Shown: positions 18,164 to 25,924 of the stretch, piece by piece | How positions within the stretch are numbered: the first letter of the stretch is position 1 | How the letters are laid out: every line of letters begins with the position of its first letter | Assembly (NCBI GenBank): GCA_012727535.1 | Contig: JAAYGU010000080.1 | Location: 1 to 52,745, forward strand | Origin: Bacillota bacterium | GTDB taxonomy: Bacteria > Bacillota > UBA4882 > UBA10575 | Reading direction: 5' to 3' | DNA length: 52,745 nucleotides | Made by a program: the position numbers and the translations under genes | The notes under the pieces: model-generated | Told to the model about the DNA's origin: nothing | The model's database searches: none | What the model saw: the letters and a program-made list of their open reading frames with translations, nothing else

Positions 18164-18613
18164 TTACCCCTCAGGCACCACGTGGACTTCTATATTTGCG
18201 GTAACGCCCCGGTAAAGGTGGACCTTTATTTTATGCTCCCCCATGGCCTTGATGGGGTCTGACGGGTTAAGTTGTTTCTTATCAATTTCGATCCCTGTTT
18301 TCTTCTGGAGCTCTTCGACAATGTCTTTGTTGGTAATTGAGCCAAAATGCTTACCACCTTCGCCTGTTTTTCGCGGAAACTTCAGGGTTAGAGCTTCAAT
18401 CTTGGCGGCAATTTTTTTGGCCTCTGCTTCCTCTTGCGCTTCTTTCAATTCCAGGCGGGCTTGTTCTGCTTCCCACTTTTTAAGATTAGCCGGGGTGGCC
18501 GGGACGGCCAATTTTTTGGGGAACAAGAGGTTACGGGCGTAACCGTCGGCGACCTCTTTAATCGTCCCTTTTTTCCCCAGTGTTTTGACGTCACTAAGCA
18601 AAATAACTTTCAA
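18164..18613 (-). CDS. rplI: ribosomal protein bL9
   Basis: A 149-residue large-subunit protein. It starts [16 protein letters not shown] and continues [18 protein letters not shown], the conserved N-terminal rRNA-binding domain. The central helix is rich in Glu/Ala/Lys, and a C-terminal domain follows ([21 protein letters not shown]). The start codon is TTG 18613, with GGTGGAG at seven bases. It is followed by lonC. The gap to the mazG-like gene (18614-18840) holds nested inverted repeats (CGGCCA / TGGCCG around CCAAGAA / TTCTTGG, 18794-18837) but no clear promoter. Confidence 0.97.
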   Translation of the reverse strand: MKVILLSDVKTLGKKGTIKEVADGYARNLLFPKKLAVPATPANLKKWEAEQARLELKEAQEEAEAKKIAAKIEALTLKFPRKTGEGGKHFGSITNKDIVEELQKKTGIEIDKKQLNPSDPIKAMGEHKIKVHLYRGVTANIEVHVVPEG

Positions 18614-18840
18614 CTGGAATCTCCACCTCCCACACTTTCTACACCATACCTTACTTAAATCTTCCTGAGATATTTTTGGGTTTGAGTTTTTTCCTCACTA
18701 CGACATAGTTAATTCGAGCTTCGTTCTCATTTCTACAGGATTTTCATCATTTGATATTTTAAAATTTTAACACGCTGCTGGCAGAATGCCATTCGGCCAA
18801 TACTAAGAGCTTCCAAGAAGGGATTTCTTGGTGGCCGAGG

Positions 18841-19161
18841 TCAGCGTTGGTTTTTTCCTTGCACATGATTTAAACAGGTAGAAATATCTCCGTACCATTT
18901 TTCAAGCTGATGATCAGTCTCGAGCAGGGAATGGAGTTGTTCTTCTACAGTCTGATCAAGCTCGGCATAGCTAATCCCTAATCTTTTTCCCAGAAAATAA
19001 CAGGTGAGCATAATCGTAGCTAAGGCTTTAGCAATGGCCTGCTGATTATGTTTGATTAAGGCTTTAAAGAAAAAGGATACCCCTTCAATCAGCTCGGTTT
19101 TCAGCCATTCGAGCGTGCGCAAATTACGAGTAATATCGAGATCCTGATTGGGGCGGGCCAT
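18841..19161 (-). CDS. MazG-like family protein
   Basis: A 106-residue all-helical protein. RNLRTLEWLKTELIEGV and KALATIMLTCYFLGKRLGI, with EKWYGDIS near the end, match the short MazG-like proteins of Clostridia. These resemble all-alpha NTP pyrophosphatases, but the usual EExxE metal site of MazG is not obvious here, so activity is uncertain. The start is ATG 19161 with AAGGGGGG upstream. It lies between the S18 and L9 genes, a common clostridial arrangement. Confidence 0.78.
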   Translation of the reverse strand: MARPNQDLDITRNLRTLEWLKTELIEGVSFFFKALIKHNQQAIAKALATIMLTCYFLGKRLGISYAELDQTVEEQLHSLLETDHQLEKWYGDISTCLNHVQGKNQR

Positions 19162-19228
19162 TAGTAACCCCCCTTATGTCCACATCTATTCAACACCGGA
19201 AGGCGTTTTCCTTCCGGTTTACTTTGGG

Positions 19229-19255
19229 AAAAAGAAAGGAGGCTTTTTGGCCTCC
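19229..19255 (-). terminator. terminator of the rpsF-ssb-rpsR operon
   Basis: GGAGGC / GCCTCC with a CAAAAA loop is followed by TTTCTTTTT on the minus strand, just after rpsR. A second hairpin (CCGGAAGG / CCTTCCGG, 19196-19217) lies upstream of the mazG-like gene without a clear T run on that strand. Confidence 0.85.
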
Positions 19256-19268
19256 ACCTTGTTTAATC

Positions 19269-19496
19269 TCAGTCACTAGAATACGGTAACATTGCTAACT
19301 GTCGAGCCCGTTTTATCGCCACTGTTAACTGACGTTGGTGATGGGCGCAATTCCCTGAAATCCGGCGGGGAAGGATCTTCCCTCGTTCCGTGATAAATTT
19401 ACGCAACCGACCAACCTCTTTATAATCAACGGTTTCGATCTTATCAACGCAAAACGAACAAACGCGCCGTTTCTTTCTTCCTCGTTCTCGTGCCAC
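19269..19496 (-). CDS. rpsR: ribosomal protein bS18
   Basis: A 75-residue small-subunit protein that pairs with bS6. It carries RRVCSFC near the N-terminus and [10 protein letters not shown] later. This makes it the Cys-containing form (CxxC plus a later Cys and His) that may bind zinc. The start is GTG 19496, preceded by GGAGGTGG. It is third in the rpsF-ssb-rpsR operon. Confidence 0.97.
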   Translation of the reverse strand: MARERGRKKRRVCSFCVDKIETVDYKEVGRLRKFITERGKILPRRISGNCAHHQRQLTVAIKRARQLAMLPYSSD

Positions 19497-19528
19497 TAGG
19501 CCACCTCCTCTGACCGTTTATACGCTTT

Positions 19529-19942
19529 TTAGAAGGGTAAATCATCCAGATTGATCTCGCCGAAATCGTCTCCGGACAGATCATCATCCGGCCCGTTGCC
19601 GACGGCCATCTCTCTTTTACTTTCACTGGCGCGGTCCAAAAACTGGACACTCCCGGCAACAACCTCGGCTACTCTTCGTCTTTGACCATCTTGTGTTTCG
19701 TAGCTCCGGATCTGCAACCGGCCGTCCACCGCCACTAATCTTCCTTTATGCAGATGATTAGCGCAGGTTTCAGCCAGTTTTTGCCAGACTACGATCGGGA
19801 TAAAGTCCGCTTCCCGCTCTCCAGCCTGGTTGGTAAATGGCCGATCCACTGCCAGGGTGAAGTTGGCCACCGCTACCCCATTCGGGGTATACCTTAATTC
19901 CGGATCGCGCGTTAATCTGCCAATTAAAATGACATGATTCAT
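19529..19942 (-). CDS. ssb: single-stranded DNA-binding protein
   Basis: A 137-residue SSB with a complete OB fold ([47 protein letters not shown]-like strand). A flexible acidic tail ends in DDLPF, the tip that recruits partner proteins. It binds single-stranded DNA at replication and repair sites. It lies between the S6 and S18 genes, as in Bacillus. Confidence 0.97.
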   Translation of the reverse strand: MNHVILIGRLTRDPELRYTPNGVAVANFTLAVDRPFTNQAGEREADFIPIVVWQKLAETCANHLHKGRLVAVDGRLQIRSYETQDGQRRRVAEVVAGSVQFLDRASESKREMAVGNGPDDDLSGDDFGEINLDDLPF

Positions 19943-19962
19943 TTACTATCCACCACCCTTGA

Positions 19963-20250
19963 TCAGGTGTTTTGTTTGATGATCAAATGACGAATAACAT
20001 CATCGGAGATTTTTAGAACACGATCCAGTTCTTGCGCAGTTGAACTGGGCGTATTCATCTCCACAAACAAATAGAAGCCTTCGGTAAATCCCTTAATCTC
20101 GTAGGCCAGCCGACGCTTACCCCAACGGTCGATTTTGGTGACTTCACCATCGCCGTCTTTAATAACTTCCTCCACTCGCGTAATGGCTTTTTCCAAGTTT
20201 TCCTCTTCAAGCTGGGGATTGAAGACGATGACGCTTTCGTACTTTCTCAT
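19963..20250 (-). CDS. rpsF: ribosomal protein bS6
   Basis: A 95-residue small-subunit protein. It begins MRKYESVIVFNPQLEEENL and includes GKRRLAYEIKGFTEGFYLF, then a C-terminal VLKISDDVIRHLIIK. It is first in the rpsF-ssb-rpsR operon. The start is ATG 20250 with GGGAGGAGG upstream. A leader hairpin at 20282-20305 may take part in S6:S18 feedback. Confidence 0.97.
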   Translation of the reverse strand: MRKYESVIVFNPQLEEENLEKAITRVEEVIKDGDGEVTKIDRWGKRRLAYEIKGFTEGFYLFVEMNTPSSTAQELDRVLKISDDVIRHLIIKQNT

Positions 20251-20281
20251 TCTGCAGACACCTCCTCCCTCTGGACTAATG

Positions 20282-20305
20282 GCCGCAGTTTATTGCTACT
20301 GCGGC
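20282..20305 (-). promoter_or_regulatory. rpsF leader hairpin, possible S6:S18 autoregulatory element
   Basis: A 7-bp stem GCCGCAG / CTGCGGC with a ten-base loop lies 32 bp before rpsF, between promoter and SD. An S6:S18-binding leader motif is known upstream of rpsF in many bacteria, so this is a reasonable candidate. The conserved CCG element was not verified. Confidence 0.5.
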
Positions 20306-20323
20306 AGGGAAGCACACGTTATA

Positions 20324-20352
20324 ATTATAACATTATACCCTTAATTAAACAA
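20324..20352 (-). promoter_or_regulatory. promoter of rpsF-ssb-rpsR
   Basis: TTGTTT (20347-20352) and TATAAT (20324-20329) are 17 bp apart on the minus strand. The -35 box overlaps the end of the upstream DUF951 gene. Confidence 0.6.
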
Positions 20353-20563
20353 GTTCTGGGGGCTCGAGGTTGCCCGATTTAATGATTTTTTTCAACCTTT
20401 TTTCCACCTTGCTCCGGGGTATTAAAATTAAATGTCCACAAGTTAAGCATTGCAGCCGGATATCCATCCCGACGCGTAAAACTTCCCAATCCGTTCCTCC
20501 GCAGGGGTGTGGTTTTTTCAACCGGATCTGATCGCCGACCGAAAGCTTCAGAGGTTCTTTCAT
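20345..20563 (-). CDS. DUF951 family protein
   Basis: A 72-residue protein with the DUF951 signature: KKPHPCGGTDWEVLRVG, then LQCLTCGHLILIPRSKVEK. The three cysteines (HPCGG and CLTCG) suggest a small zinc-binding fold. The function is unknown. Its ATG overlaps the lipM stop (ATGA), so the two are translationally coupled. Confidence 0.88.
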   Translation of the reverse strand: MKEPLKLSVGDQIRLKKPHPCGGTDWEVLRVGMDIRLQCLTCGHLILIPRSKVEKRLKKIIKSGNLEPPELV

Positions 20564-21420
20564 ACGCTTTCGACCTCCATCTCCTTATTTTTCACCCCGT
20601 TCTCCCAACTCCTTAAGCCGCGGGTTTCATTCCACGCGGGGTTAGCGTATTTCTCACGGGCCAGTCGCTGAGCAATCTTAACCTCTTCGGCAGTTAAAGG
20701 CATTTCCTGCCACTCAACACCCAACTCGTCACTGAGTCCTCTTTGTAAAACAGAAATTATGGTTTGCCTTTCCGGATAAAATCCTAAGGCCTCTTCTAGG
20801 CCAATAATGCTCTGTTGCAACTCTGCGATCTCAATCGGCGAAGGGCTACTGTCTTCCAGCAAGTTTAGTAAGACCCCGGCATCGAAAGTGAACGGAATGG
20901 AGCCGTGTTGGAGCAGGGAGTGAGCCCGGCGCACCTGCGCACTCCCGACCAATTTTCGTCCGCTGCACGTAAGTTCGTACCAAGACCGGGAAGCAAAACA
21001 GGCCGACGACGGAAGACTTACAGACCGTTGGGGCGCTTCCGCCAACTCGACCTGGAGACCAAGTAGGCTAAAACCCTTTTTTAAACCGTGCGCTATCCGC
21101 TGATAATCCGTGAGAACCGGTCCATGGAAACCGTCACGCGCCCCGGTTACTAAAGAATAAGTAAGTTCATCATGATGGAAAACGGCCCGTCCCCCACTGG
21201 GTCTTTTCACCCAAGCAATGCCTTTTTCCCGGTAGAAAGCGCGTTTTTGAACAGAGGGTGGATTCTGGAAACAACCAAAAGATAAAGCAGAAGGCGTCCA
21301 TCCATAAAAGCGAAGAGTCATCGGGGACTTCCCCATGCTATAACTGACTAAAACCGCCTCATCGACCGCCATATTCCAAGCCGCGCTCCCCCTCATCCAG
21401 GGAAGTAAACGGCCGATCAT
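20560..21420 (-). CDS. lipM: octanoyltransferase LipM / lipoate-protein ligase A family
   Basis: A 286-residue member of the BPL/LPL cofactor-transferase family. It has TLRFYGWTPSALSFGCFQ, KRPSGGRAVFHHDELTYS, a Cys in SSACFASRSWYEL, and GRKLVGSAQVRR followed by LLQHGSIPF. The Cys before WYEL matches the catalytic Cys of Bacillus LipM. LipM moves octanoyl from ACP to GcvH; a ligase acting on free lipoate is the alternative. The gene overlaps gcvH by ATGA, pairing the transferase with its acceptor. Confidence 0.86.
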   Translation of the reverse strand: MIGRLLPWMRGSAAWNMAVDEAVLVSYSMGKSPMTLRFYGWTPSALSFGCFQNPPSVQKRAFYREKGIAWVKRPSGGRAVFHHDELTYSLVTGARDGFHGPVLTDYQRIAHGLKKGFSLLGLQVELAEAPQRSVSLPSSACFASRSWYELTCSGRKLVGSAQVRRAHSLLQHGSIPFTFDAGVLLNLLEDSSPSPIEIAELQQSIIGLEEALGFYPERQTIISVLQRGLSDELGVEWQEMPLTAEEVKIAQRLAREKYANPAWNETRGLRSWENGVKNKEMEVESV

Positions 21421-21797
21421 TTTTCCCCAACCAACTCCTGGTACTCCTGGGCAGTCAAAAGATTGTTTAACTCGTCTGGATTAGAGACTTCAATTACCGC
21501 GATCCAACCTTTTCCGTAAGGATCCTGGTTAATCAGTTCCGGACTATGTTGTAGCTCATCGTTGACCTCTATGATCTCACCGGAGACCGGAGCATACACA
21601 TCAGAAACCGCTTTAACCGATTCAATGCTCCCCATTCCGGCTTTGACTTTAATCTTTTCGTTAACGGCGGGCAGTTCAACATAGACCACATCGCCCAATT
21701 CAGCCTGGGCATATTCCGTGATCCCTACCCTGACCCGGTTATTTTCCACTTGTATCCATTCATGCTCCGACGTGTATTTTAAATTAGACGGAACCAT
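21417..21797 (-). CDS. gcvH: glycine cleavage system H protein
   Basis: A 126-residue lipoyl carrier protein. It has LKYTSEHEWIQ, GITEYAQAELGDVVYVELP, then SIESVKAVSDVYAPVSG, in which the Lys of VKAVS carries lipoate. No gcvT or gcvP is in the window. H protein is also the entry point for lipoate assembly through LipM, which overlaps it here. The start is ATG 21797. Reading further upstream would cross the promoter at 21852-21880. Confidence 0.95.
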   Translation of the reverse strand: MVPSNLKYTSEHEWIQVENNRVRVGITEYAQAELGDVVYVELPAVNEKIKVKAGMGSIESVKAVSDVYAPVSGEIIEVNDELQHSPELINQDPYGKGWIAVIEVSNPDELNNLLTAQEYQELVGEK

Positions 21798-21851
21798 GAT
21801 TAAATACCCCCATTCTTCCTTCCTCAGATTAAGTACCAGACTTTTATGTTT

Positions 21852-21880
21852 ATCATATAATGAAGAGACTAACTTGTAAA
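21852..21880 (-). promoter_or_regulatory. promoter of gcvH-lipM-DUF951
   Basis: TTTACA (21875-21880) and TATGAT (21852-21857) are 17 bp apart on the minus strand. No glycine riboswitch is visible in the short leader. Confidence 0.7.
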
Positions 21881-21918
21881 GAGCCAGTAGAGATTTTTCC
21901 CAAAAGGAGGGGTAAAAT

Positions 21919-22005
21919 ATGTGCCACCTGTTAGCTTGCCTATTAAATCCTATCCTAAAAAGGAAAGGAAAAACCATGATTCTGATTCGCCAACGCCACC
22001 GGTAG
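21919..22005 (+). CDS. putative 28-residue basic peptide
   Basis: A short frame with a strong SD (AAGGAGG, eight bases before ATG 21919). The peptide begins MCHLLACLLNPIL and continues KRKGKTMILIRQRHR, so it has a hydrophobic start and a strongly basic tail. A terminator follows 41 bp later, and mlaE begins 200 bp downstream. TATAAT at 21856-21861 could be its -10 box, although the -35 is weak. It may be a leader peptide for the mla operon or a small independent gene. I know no family for it. Confidence 0.45.
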   Translation: MCHLLACLLNPILKRKGKTMILIRQRHR

Positions 22006-22046
22006 TCAGAACAAAGCTTACTGGGATGGACGACACCCTTGAAAAG

Positions 22047-22067
22047 CCTCCGCTGCGGAGGTTTTTT
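22047..22067 (+). terminator. terminator or attenuator before mlaE
   Basis: CCTCCG / CGGAGG with a CTG loop is followed by six T residues. It sits between the 28-codon frame and mlaE, so it ends a short transcript or attenuates mlaEFD. Confidence 0.8.
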
Positions 22068-22205
22068 CTTTTTACAAAAAATTCGTCTTATTCCTGGGGT
22101 GTTTTAAATATTTATAACTAAGGGGAGAATTACCTGCTTACTCTCTGCGGAGCCGAATGGTGTTTCTTTGTTCCAGGGTAAATTGCGGATTATATGGAGG
22201 AAAAA

Positions 22206-23018
22206 ATGACTGCTAAACCAAGATTGCAACTTACTACATCCCGCCAGTCGCTCTCTGCACTGATTGGCGCAGCGGTTTTAACCTTTATCTCCGCCCTCGG
22301 GGAAGTTTTTTTGTATTATTTAGCTACACTCCGCTCCGTACTACAGCGCCGCTTAGATTGGCCACGGACCATTTTAGAGATGAATGCGATCGGTGTCAAC
22401 TCCTTGCCGATTGTCACCGTTATCTCCTCTTTCACCGGAATGGTCATCTCACTTCATTTAAGCCAAATGTTTGTCGATTTTGGCGTAACCTCGCAAATGG
22501 GACACGTGCTTGCCCTGGCTTTCTTCCGTGAGTTGGGGCCAGTATTAACCAGTGTAGTGGTGGCCGGTCGAGCGGGATCGGCCATCGCAGCAGAAATCGG
22601 CGCAATGGCGGTCACCGAACAAATTGATGCTTTAAAAACACTCGCGACCGATCCGCTGGATTTTTTGATTGCACCCAAAATTATCGCCTCCTTCTGTCTG
22701 TTACCGTTACTGATCATTGTTTCAAACCTGACCGGTTTATTGGCTGGAATGTGGTTAGCGATTTATTTCCGCACAATCACTGTTCTAACTTTTCTCGATT
22801 CGATCCTCACTTATATCCAGCCTTGGGATCTGCTCGGCGGAATGATCAAAGGTTTCTTTTTTGGGTTAATCATTGCCGGAATCGGAACCTACTATGGTTT
22901 ACATACGGAAAACGGCGCCGCCGGGGTCGGAGCCGCCGCCACCAAAGCCGTCGTCACCAGTACTATCTTACTTTTTATGAGCAATTATCTGCTCTCTCTG
23001 CTGCTCTACGACTTCTAA
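22206..23018 (+). CDS. mlaE: MlaE-type phospholipid transport permease
   Basis: A 270-residue inner-membrane permease of the MlaE/YrbE family. Typical stretches are VNSLPIVTVISSFTGMVISL, QMGHVLALAFFRELGPVLTSVVVAGRAGSAIAAEIGAM (given only as family hallmark positions 98-135), EQIDALKTLATDPL and a last helix region YLLSLLLY. The start is ATG 22206 with GGAGG five bases before it; an upstream ATG overlaps that SD. It is first in mlaE-mlaF-mlaD and should form the ABC core with MlaF. Confidence 0.93.
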   Translation: MTAKPRLQLTTSRQSLSALIGAAVLTFISALGEVFLYYLATLRSVLQRRLDWPRTILEMNAIGVNSLPIVTVISSFTGMVISLHLSQMFVDFGVTSQMGHVLALAFFRELGPVLTSVVVAGRAGSAIAAEIGAMAVTEQIDALKTLATDPLDFLIAPKIIASFCLLPLLIIVSNLTGLLAGMWLAIYFRTITVLTFLDSILTYIQPWDLLGGMIKGFFFGLIIAGIGTYYGLHTENGAAGVGAAATKAVVTSTILLFMSNYLLSLLLYDF

Positions 23019-23079
23019 CATCACCCAAATGGAGCGTACACTTAAAGAAGACTTACCAGTAGATGATAAGGGGAGTCTC

Positions 23080-23841
23080 ATGATTGAATTTAAAGATGTC
23101 ACTTATACTGTTTCCGGGAGAGAAATTCTTTCACAGCTTAACTTAAAGGTACCGCTGGGCAAGACGATCGTGATCATCGGTCCCAGTGGGTGCGGGAAAA
23201 GCACCTTGCTCCGTTTAGCCATGGGCTTGATTAAACCCACCGCCGGCCAAATTCTGCTTAACGGGCAGCCACTTACGGATCCACTGACCGGTAAAAACAA
23301 GTTTTCCCGCGGGATGGTTTTTCAATCCTCAGCCCTCTTTGATTTCTTATCAGTTTACGATAATATCGCTTTTGGCTTACAACGGAGAAAAAACCTCACC
23401 CCGGAGGAGATTAAACACCGGGTGAGCCGGGAATTAGAACGGGTCGGACTGGGTGCCGACCCTTCGCTCCTAACGAAACGGCCAGCCGAACTCTCCGGGG
23501 GCATGCAAAAAAGAGTAGCACTCGCCCGGACACTGGCTATGGAGCCTAAAATCATCCTTTATGACGAGCCCACCAATGGTCTGGATCCGATTATGGCCGG
23601 GGTAATCACCGAACTAATCCTTCAGGTGCAGCGGAGCCTGGGGGTCACCTCGCTGCTGGTGACCCATGATTTAAAAACAGCCCTTCGGGTAGGCGATGAG
23701 ATCGGCCTGCTTTTTCAGGGAAAGATTAGGGAGTTGGGTCCACCCCTCGCCATCATGGAGTCAAAAGACCCGCTCCTGCGCCAATTCGTCGAAGGCGTCC
23801 CTACCGATCCGCTTAGAACAAACGGGGAGTGGTGCTTATGA
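23080..23841 (+). CDS. mlaF: MlaF-type ABC transporter ATPase
   Basis: A 253-residue ATPase with Walker A GPSGCGKST, signature LSGGMQKR, Walker B IILYDEP and switch His in VTHD. The DEPTNGLDPIMAG stretch is typical of MlaF. It energises lipid movement by MlaE. ATG 23080 has GGGGAG upstream; an earlier in-frame ATG at 23029 lacks an SD. The stop overlaps the mlaD start (ATGA). Confidence 0.93.
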   Translation: MIEFKDVTYTVSGREILSQLNLKVPLGKTIVIIGPSGCGKSTLLRLAMGLIKPTAGQILLNGQPLTDPLTGKNKFSRGMVFQSSALFDFLSVYDNIAFGLQRRKNLTPEEIKHRVSRELERVGLGADPSLLTKRPAELSGGMQKRVALARTLAMEPKIILYDEPTNGLDPIMAGVITELILQVQRSLGVTSLLVTHDLKTALRVGDEIGLLFQGKIRELGPPLAIMESKDPLLRQFVEGVPTDPLRTNGEWCL

Positions 23842-25271
23842 TGCTCAACACTGAAGCCAAAGTAGGCTTTTTCGTCCTCATCATCCTTACGATCACGATT
23901 CTTGGGCTGATGTGGCTAAAGGGGAAGCTCCTTCTTGATCGTCATCAATTACTCGAAGCAGAATTCACCCATGTGGGAGGATTACGCGCCGGCGCTCCGG
24001 TGCAAATGTCTGGCGTCGATATCGGTCGGGTCGACCGGGTCTCCCTCACCCCAGAGGGGAGAGTCCTGGTCCGTTTGCGCTTAAACCCAAAGATCCACTT
24101 GAAAGCCGATTCTTCTCTACAAATTGTAACCGCCGGTATGCTCGGGGAGAAGATAATCGAGGTGCTCCCCGGAAAAGAAGCAACCCAGCTTCCCAAGGGG
24201 GCAATTCTACGGGGAAGTGAACCTTTTTCTACGGAAACCTTGCTCCAAGAGACGCTCGTCCTTCTAACCTCAGTACAGCAAGCGGCGGGGGCGCTCAATG
24301 AACTCTTCTCCGATCAGAAACTACAGGAAAACTTAATGATAACCTGCGAGAATTTAGTCCAGATCTCGGCTCATCTGGTCACCTTCAGCTCCGCTCTCAA
24401 CTCTGCCAAGCTGTCATCTGCCATTAATAATCTGGAACAGATCACGGCGGAGCTGGCCACTGTCGAATTTAGTAAGGTGAACACTTTAGTTAATTCCCTA
24501 TCGGAGGTACCCACCATCTTCAAGCAGGTTAATTCAGTATTAAGCGGTTTGGATTCTTTACAAGTCGAGCTGAATACTTTTATGACCGAACTCCGGGCCG
24601 AAGGGCGAACCGTCGAGACCTTCCAGGTAATTCTGGACGAACTTGAACCAACCGTGGCCAATCTTAGGCTACTTTCTGACCAATTAGTAAATGGTACACC
24701 TAATCTCGCCACTCTGCTCTCCACCGGTCACAAAACTCTGGAGTCGGTTCATTCCATTACCGACGGGGTAAATAACTTCCTGGAAGAGGCCGCCGGTCCG
24801 GATAGTGCCAATACTTTTAAAAGCGCGGCCGACCGCGCTGGACGGGTCCTTAACCTAGCTGACGAATTTTTTGAAGCTTACGACCGTCTCTCCTTCAGCA
24901 ATCAAGTCGCCGTCTCCTCCACCGAAAACGATTGGGGACTAGATTATCGGTCCAAAATCTCCTGGGGAACGGGTGATTTTCTCTTTTTTTCCTGCGAAGA
25001 TTTCGGTGACCGCAACCGCCTCTCCTTCCAGTATGGTTTGGTAGAACACCCCTGGCAGCTACGGTTAGGGATCCGCCATAACTGGTTGGGCCTCGGTGTA
25101 GATTACCAGTGGCCCAATTTTAGTTTGCAGACTGACCTATGGCACCCCAACCGCCCAGTACTAGATCTTTATGCCAGATACAACCACACACCCTTCCACT
25201 TTCGCCTGGGCCTCCACAATTGTGCATCACCCAATCGCCAATGGTCCTTCAGCGCCGGCTGGACGTTTTAA
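23838..25271 (+). CDS. mlaD: MlaD with MCE domain and C-terminal beta-barrel-like region
   Basis: A 477-residue protein with four parts: one N-terminal membrane helix (about 9-28), an MCE domain (about 38-116, with GGLRAGAPVQMSGVDIGRVD), a long helical stretch (about 120-345), and a C-terminal region of alternating polar/aromatic strands (about 360-477) ending in WTF. Escherichia coli MlaD is about 180 residues and stops after the MCE domain. In the diderm Firmicute Veillonella, a long MlaD ending in an outer-membrane barrel forms a bridge between the membranes. The same layout here implies an outer membrane. No MlaA, MlaB or MlaC is nearby. Confidence 0.88.
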   Translation: MMLNTEAKVGFFVLIILTITILGLMWLKGKLLLDRHQLLEAEFTHVGGLRAGAPVQMSGVDIGRVDRVSLTPEGRVLVRLRLNPKIHLKADSSLQIVTAGMLGEKIIEVLPGKEATQLPKGAILRGSEPFSTETLLQETLVLLTSVQQAAGALNELFSDQKLQENLMITCENLVQISAHLVTFSSALNSAKLSSAINNLEQITAELATVEFSKVNTLVNSLSEVPTIFKQVNSVLSGLDSLQVELNTFMTELRAEGRTVETFQVILDELEPTVANLRLLSDQLVNGTPNLATLLSTGHKTLESVHSITDGVNNFLEEAAGPDSANTFKSAADRAGRVLNLADEFFEAYDRLSFSNQVAVSSTENDWGLDYRSKISWGTGDFLFFSCEDFGDRNRLSFQYGLVEHPWQLRLGIRHNWLGLGVDYQWPNFSLQTDLWHPNRPVLDLYARYNHTPFHFRLGLHNCASPNRQWSFSAGWTF

Positions 25272-25363
25272 CCGGTGCGAAAGCAGGCAGCGCTTGTAGA
25301 TGTTTTAAGTTCTTGTCAAACCCGGAACCGGGAAGTGGGTGCCAAACAGCATAAAACTGCATG

Positions 25364-25924
25364 CTACAAATCGCGGATCCGAGTTAAGATGGCAGGCGTA
25401 ACCCCGGCAATCACCAAGGATTTAGCCAGATCCCCAAGCATAAAGGGGACCATCCCCATAGTAAGCTGCACTAAGGAAACCGGGGTTTTAAATATTAGTT
25501 GATTAAGTAGGTAAAGGTAAGGGATGGCCACCAGGTAAATTGCCCCCATTCCGACCACGGCAATGCCCAGGCATTTGTAGAAGGATGGCTTAGTCAGCAA
25601 ACTGCTCAGCCGCCCGACGACTGCCGCCGCCAATACAAACCCAAGAATAAAACCGAAGGTTGGCCGTAATATATACCCCGGTCCTCCGCCCCCGGTAAAA
25701 ACCGGGACTCCACTCAAACCAAGGAGCAAGTAAACCCCCTGGCTCAGCGGAGCATCTCGCGGGCCCAAAATTAACCCGGCCATAATCACCATGAGGGTCT
25801 GGAGGGTAAAAGGAATAGGCGGAATAAAATCAACCCGTAAATAAGCACCAATCCATGTTAATGTAGAAAACAAAGCAATTAAAACCATCCGTTCTGTACG
25901 GTTCCGTTTCTCCTTCTCCATCAT
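25364..25924 (-). CDS. bioY: biotin transporter BioY
   Basis: A 186-residue membrane S-component that binds biotin, with about six helices. Typical stretches are FIPPIPFTLQTLMVIMAGL, GPRDAPLSQGVYLLLGLSG and FTGGGGPGYILRPTFGFILG. ATG 25924 directly follows the birA stop. No dedicated bioMN energising genes are near, so it would share an ECF module or act alone. It is co-transcribed with birA from a BirA-controlled promoter. Confidence 0.96.
   Translation of the reverse strand: MMEKEKRNRTERMVLIALFSTLTWIGAYLRVDFIPPIPFTLQTLMVIMAGLILGPRDAPLSQGVYLLLGLSGVPVFTGGGGPGYILRPTFGFILGFVLAAAVVGRLSSLLTKPSFYKCLGIAVVGMGAIYLVAIPYLYLLNQLIFKTPVSLVQLTMGMVPFMLGDLAKSLVIAGVTPAILTRIRDL

Noticed and set aside
21798-21880. 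Glycine riboswitch before gcvH
   Set aside because: The leader is only about 50 nt, with no glycine aptamer features.
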